A DNA stretch of 64,000 nucleotides, from contig NC_086266.1 in assembly GCF_021018805.1 (NCBI RefSeq), positions 4,092,001 through 4,156,000 of the forward strand, given 5' to 3'. The translations under genes and the position numbers were made by a program. Below, piece by piece: positions 62,201-64,000 of this stretch. The DNA comes from Prinia subflava (lineage: Eukaryota; Chordata; Aves; Passeriformes; Cisticolidae). Positions within the stretch are counted from its first letter, which is position 1, and each line of letters starts with the position of its first letter. Below the pieces are notes generated by a model. That model did not search any database and was not told the origin of the DNA. It was given only the letters and a program-made list of their open reading frames with translations.

Positions 62201-63397
62201 AATTTTGTAGTGATGATGTTTTTAATTTGGTCTGCACGGGGCTTTTCCTAAAAGTTTACTTCTTAGTACACTTGATCTGTAGACAATGAAATACATTTAT
62301 TTTTTTCAATACCACTTTTGTAATGTTTTTTTTCTTCAATTCCTGCTTAATTTCCTCTACTTTTAGCATAGTGAGGGAAGTGGGACAGTGATGAAGCAAC
62401 ACACAACAAGTCAGACAGACCTGTGGGAAAAACATTGTCTTAAATCCATAAAAAGATGTGATCAGACTTTGAAGTTTTAAAGGCAACCTTCTTTAATTGA
62501 GTTTTTTACGTCAAGATCCTGAAGTATCAGCAATCTTAGTTACATAAAATGTTACAAAAGTAGCTCTCACAGGTTGCACAATTTTTTTCTAAGAAATGAT
62601 GCTTCATGTTGGCAGTTAAGATCTTTTCACTTGGATGAGCTGTCACATGCACAGTTCACATTGTACAAGTGTTTAGTTATAAAATGTGCTTATCTCTTCA
62701 ACCAATGAAGATCTTGTCTCGCCTAGAAATGTCATGTTCTTTTCTGGTTTGTTTCTTTTTTGCTCCTTTGTTTCTGTAACGTGGCTTTTTTCCTCAGCAG
62801 CTTCATCAGTAATAAGTAATATCTGAGTGAAAGCAAGCCTTTTAGTTCAAATGAAAACCATGCTTTTCGTTTTAAAGTAATAATTGTGTGTGTTTTGCAG
62901 TATAAGTCTTCCAGAAAGAGTTCAAGTGGAAATGAAAATGATGAGGTGAGATGTAGTAATTACGTGAAACACTAAGAAATAAATTTATTCTCTTGTCTTT
63001 TTTGAACAAATTAATTTTGCTTTCCAAAGCCATAGCAGAAATAATTATTATACTCCTTTATTTGAAAAAAAATATGATCATGATTGCCTGCTAGGGAACA
63101 GTAGGACATTTGCTTGCTTTGGTAATAGCAAAATTAATTCACCTGTCAAGCAGAGGTGATGTAAAACTAATATTTGACCTAAACAGCGAACAGTGGTTCC
63201 TTGCCTTACATATTTTAAAATTTAGTTGCTGCCAGTTGGTAGCATACTTGACAAATGTTACGTGTCCTGTGTATTTCATAATTTCATGTTTCTTGTTAAA
63301 TCACCATTTTCATTTTTATAATTTCATCTCTTTGATTTCTTTTTAGCAAGACAGTGATAATACTAATGTGTCCCCACAGTCTCCTGTGTCGTCTGAG
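38004..63397 (+). CDS. LRCH2: LRCH2, leucine-rich repeat and calponin homology protein (5' 16 coding exons; 3' end outside window)
   Basis: Sixteen phase-consistent exons encode 581 residues closely following human LRCH2: a Gly-rich start, HTVRSLERALEEAGSSGILC, leucine-rich repeats from about residue 98 to 290 (KVLVVSNNKLVSIPEEIGKL is one), an acidic Ser-rich linker (PNKNHGPDSGIGSDNGDKRL), an acidic coiled-coil segment (LKEVTDLRKIAAQLLQQEQK) and a basic EERRRSKQIRKEYFKYKS segment. The C-terminal CH domain is not in the window. Family members are cytoplasmic; LRCH proteins bind DOCK-family Rac/Cdc42 exchange factors, though LRCH2 itself is less studied. The start fits human MAASQGGGG. Intron 1 is about 12.5 kb. 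No frame break seen. Confidence 0.96.
38786..38804 (+). repeat. (TG)n microsatellite
   Basis: About nine uninterrupted TG dinucleotides. Simple repeat with no further meaning. Confidence 0.9.
43738..43800 (+). repeat. Ancient interspersed-repeat tail
   Basis: TTTAGATTGTAAGCTTGTCTGGACAGAGG, given here in two parts as TTTAGATTGTAAGCTTG and TCTGGACAGAGG, resembles the TTAGATTGTAAGCTCTTTGGGGCAGGGACT-type 3' tail shared by old amniote SINE/LINE repeats. Diverged; family uncertain. Confidence 0.5.
44632..45138 (+). mobile_element. Probable old solo LTR in LRCH2 intron 1
   Basis: A 507-bp block with TGTTA/TAACA ends, a TATA box (CCTATAAAGCC near 44,790), and a 3' part (GATCAGCGCCTCTTTCAAG) resembling the R-U5 end of avian retroviral LTRs. 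The polyadenylation signal is degenerate and no target-site duplication is visible. It has no coding remnants. It could instead be another GC-rich repeat. Confidence 0.45.
50800..50944 (+). CDS. LRCH2: LRCH2 coding exon 2
   Basis: DLSKNRFTEIPPDVWLFAPL, then ETLNLYHNCIKSIPESIKNL: the first leucine-rich repeats. Acceptor TTTGCTTCTAG|AT, donor ATTAG|GTGAGT. Phase 1 in, phase 2 out. Confidence 0.96.
51705..51831 (+). CDS. LRCH2: LRCH2 coding exon 3
   Basis: SRNLLSTLPKYLFDLPLKVL, then VVSNNKLVSIPEEIGKLRDL. Near identical to human LRCH2. Acceptor TTTCAAG|TCG, donor GAGTTG|GTAAGT. Phase 2 in, phase 0 out. Confidence 0.96.
52637..52742 (+). CDS. LRCH2: LRCH2 coding exon 4
   Basis: DISCNELQVLPQQIGKLQSL, then RELNIRRNNLHMLPD. 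Leucine-rich repeat exon. Acceptor TTTCTTAG|GAT, donor GATG|GTGAGC. Phase 0 in, phase 1 out. Confidence 0.96.
52847..52983 (+). CDS. LRCH2: LRCH2 coding exon 5
   Basis: ELGDLPLVKLDFSCNKITEI, then PICYRKLRHLQVIVLDNNPM. Last canonical repeats. Acceptor AAATGCAG|AA, donor GCACAG|GTTAGT. Phase 1 in, phase 0 out. Confidence 0.96.
53208..53341 (+). CDS. LRCH2: LRCH2 coding exon 6
   Basis: ICLKGKVHIFKFLSIQACLR, then IDKKPDSLDLPSLGKRIPSQ: the cap after the repeat domain. Acceptor TTCCCAACAG|ATC, donor GACAG|GTGAGT. Phase 0 in, phase 2 out. Confidence 0.95.
53462..53549 (+). CDS. LRCH2: LRCH2 coding exon 7
   Basis: MEDFYPNKNHGPDSGIGSDN, then GDKRLSTTE: start of the low-complexity linker, almost identical to human. 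Acceptor TTTTAATGTAG|CATG, donor ACAGAA|GTGAGT. Phase 2 in, phase 0 out. Confidence 0.95.
53843..53954 (+). CDS. LRCH2: LRCH2 coding exon 8
   Basis: PSDDDTISLHSQVSESTREQ, then TLRSDNHVMGSKLDPQK. Acidic Ser-rich linker. Acceptor GTCTTTGCAG|CCA, donor AAAG|GTAACA. Phase 0 in, phase 1 out. Confidence 0.95.
54256..54353 (+). CDS. LRCH2: LRCH2 coding exon 9
   Basis: DQETFDYIDPSAEEGALPEQ, then GDAQIAPLLSYVK. Less conserved linker (human DQEVYDFVDPNTED). Acceptor CTCCCTAG|AC, donor TCAAG|GTACCA. Phase 1 in, phase 0 out. Confidence 0.93.
54457..54524 (+). CDS. LRCH2: LRCH2 coding exon 10
   Basis: ERGKNPEKSQKIEQNEEWGD, then EK. Highly charged. Acceptor TTTTGTTGAAG|GAA, donor AAAAG|GTAAAT. Phase 0 in, phase 2 out. 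Confidence 0.93.
54754..54858 (+). CDS. LRCH2: LRCH2 coding exon 11
   Basis: RLQKEQLLAEDDDELKEVTD, then LRKIAAQLLQQEQKHR. Predicted coiled coil, very close to human. Acceptor AATTTTTCAG|ACT, donor ACACAG|GTACAG. Phase 2 in and out. Confidence 0.95.
56526..56603 (+). CDS. LRCH2: LRCH2 candidate cassette exon 11a
   Basis: A 78-nt segment bounded by GAATACAG|ACGG and ATCAAG|GTATAC. It is in phase 2 on both sides, exactly like exons 11 and 12, and has no stop. It would insert 26 residues, RRRPLSYRTSFSEKLFQRTR then AAGRAS, after the coiled coil. The insert is strongly basic with several SxR-type possible phosphosites. The polypyrimidine tract is mediocre, as expected for an alternative exon. Inclusion is inference; no transcript data available. 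Confidence 0.55.
57787..57808 (+). repeat. T22 homopolymer
   Basis: An uninterrupted T run inside LRCH2 intron 11. Not adjacent to a good acceptor. Confidence 0.95.
58045..58143 (+). repeat. Nested short tandem duplications
   Basis: CTGAGTGCAGCAGA occurs twice in a row, followed by several partly overlapping copies of TTTACAGGCTTAACTTTT-like sequence. A local slippage patch in intron 11. Confidence 0.75.
59233..59301 (+). CDS. LRCH2: LRCH2 coding exon 12
   Basis: RLLNHSVSVNTRNRPKQPME, then SEK (human ILNHSTSVMRNKPKQTVECEK). Acceptor TTCCCCCCTAG|GCT, donor AAATG|GTATTG. Phase 2 in and out. Confidence 0.92.
59302..60601 (+). other. LRCH2 intron 12
   Basis: A 1.3-kb intron. Overlapping frames of 98-105 codons near 59.9-60.25 kb on opposite strands lack splice or family support. 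No feature called. Confidence 0.7.
60602..60650 (+). CDS. LRCH2: LRCH2 coding exon 13
   Basis: A 49-nt exon: CVSANEVNSPVSPYSWQ (human SVSADEVNSPLSPLTWQ). Acceptor TTACTTTTTAG|TGT, donor TGGCAG|GTAAAT. Phase 2 in, phase 0 out. Confidence 0.93.
61110..61226 (+). CDS. LRCH2: LRCH2 coding exon 14
   Basis: PLENQKDSVDEQHWPETQPV, then IWQNEERRRSKQIRKEYFK. Close to human. Acceptor GACCATTACAG|CCA, donor TTCAAG|GTAATG. Phase 0 in and out. Confidence 0.95.
61227..62900 (+). other. LRCH2 intron 14
   Basis: A 1.7-kb intron. The notable item is the perfect 17-bp-arm palindrome at 61,781-61,817. No exon recognised. Confidence 0.75.
61781..61817. repeat. Perfect 17-bp inverted repeat with 3-nt loop
   Basis: CTACATAGCCCAAAACA is followed, after GTT, by its exact reverse complement. 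In RNA this forms a tight hairpin. It may be a replication-slippage (template-switch) product or a short MITE-like relic; no target duplication is evident. Confidence 0.9.
62901..62945 (+). CDS. LRCH2: LRCH2 coding exon 15
   Basis: A 45-nt exon: YKSSRKSSSGNENDE (human YKSMRKSSSGNENDE). Acceptor GTGTTTTGCAG|TAT, donor GATGAG|GTGAGA. Phase 0 in and out, so it is skippable without a frameshift. Confidence 0.93.
62946..63346 (+). other. LRCH2 intron 15
   Basis: A 401-nt intron. Nothing further seen. Confidence 0.8.
63347..63397 (+). CDS. LRCH2: LRCH2 coding exon 16
   Basis: A 51-nt exon: QDSDNTNVSPQSPVSSE (human QDSDNANMSTQSPVSSE). Acceptor TTCTTTTTAG|CAA, donor TCTGAG|GTACAA. Phase 0 in and out. 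The next human residues (EYDRTDGF) are not found before the right edge. Confidence 0.93.
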
Positions 63398-64000
63398 GTA
63401 CAAGTTTGTGGGTTTGTTTTTCATTCAACAAACATTTCTTTGTGTTCATTGCTGTCACCAGGTTTTTATGCAGATACAAGGCTGTAAGTTTCCTTTGAAA
63501 TTACAATTAGAAGTATTTCATCATAATAAAAATTCAAAAAGAGATAGAAACTAGAGACAGATATTGCAACTTGTTTTACCTCTGCAACTCTGACCTCCCC
63601 TAGAGTTCTTTTTGACTGATGTGAGGAAAGGTGCATTGTTTTGTCTCCATTATCTTTCCTAATGAAAATACTAATGAAACAAAAATCAGATTTGCCATAT
63701 TTGATAGGCCTTCCTATGCCCTGCTCTTCAGGGCACATAGTCACTGAGAGAATTTGAATTTTATGGTTTAGTACTTTATACATCCCCAGGAACCCAAAGG
63801 TGGAAGGAAACAAGGCTATTTCAAATACATACCAAGATATCAAGTGCATTTCTCTTTTCAGATGGTGAAATGAGAAAAACCTGGTCTTCATAGTTGGAAA
63901 TAGATTTTTCTTAAGAAATGTTTTGATGCTAAACATTGGGAGAATATTTGCATCTGCTCACAGCTGGCATAAACTGTTCACAAAATGGTTTGCAGCAGTT
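63398..64000 (+). other. LRCH2 intron 16, running off the window
   Basis: No further LRCH2 exon is recognisable. A minus-strand frame of 156 codons at 63,466-63,936 lies antisense to the intron and looks like AT-rich chance sequence. Confidence 0.75.

Overview
This window looks like bird nuclear DNA, and a songbird is plausible. The evidence is AT-rich non-coding sequence broken by sharp CpG islands, CR1-like and LTR remnants, vertebrate splice signals, and two multi-exon genes arranged head to head. No bacterial, viral or organellar gene set is present. The species call is inference.

Layout. Positions 1-15.2 kb hold no recognisable gene; the clearest object there is a 661-bp solo LTR at 10,835-11,495. 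Positions 15.2-17.3 kb hold two minisatellites, a CpG island and a strong CTCF-like motif. Positions 18.8-30.1 kb, minus strand, hold a complete nine-coding-exon gene. I reconstructed it exon by exon with every splice phase agreeing, giving 297 aa. It is clearly related to the mRNA-export adaptor UIF (FYTTD1): the N-terminal UAP56-binding motif, the central GVSPLNR block and the whole C-terminal region are recognisable. Positions 30.1-37.6 kb are intergenic, with candidate orphan exons and a hairpin. Positions 37.6-38.3 kb hold the LRCH2 CpG-island promoter and first exon. From 38.0 kb to the right edge runs LRCH2 on the plus strand: 16 constitutive coding exons (581 residues, phase-consistent) plus one likely cassette exon. 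The C-terminal CH-domain exons lie beyond the window.

How it fits together. In human, LRCH2 at Xq23 neighbours LUZP4, a fast-evolving UAP56-binding export adaptor related to UIF, and LRCH3 at 3q29 neighbours FYTTD1 itself. A well-preserved UIF-like gene beside avian LRCH2 suggests an ancient duplicated LRCH+UIF pair, with this gene a full-length relative, possibly the ortholog, of the degraded mammalian LUZP4. The UIF-like gene is also bracketed by a split inverted duplication (about 16.9-17.5 kb versus 36.4-37.9 kb). Each arm carries a CTCF-like motif, and the two are in convergent orientation, which predicts a roughly 20-kb chromatin loop around this gene with the LRCH2 start just outside. 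Minisatellites crowd the CpG-rich ends. The assignments rest on remembered family sequences and hand-checked splice phases, not on database searches.
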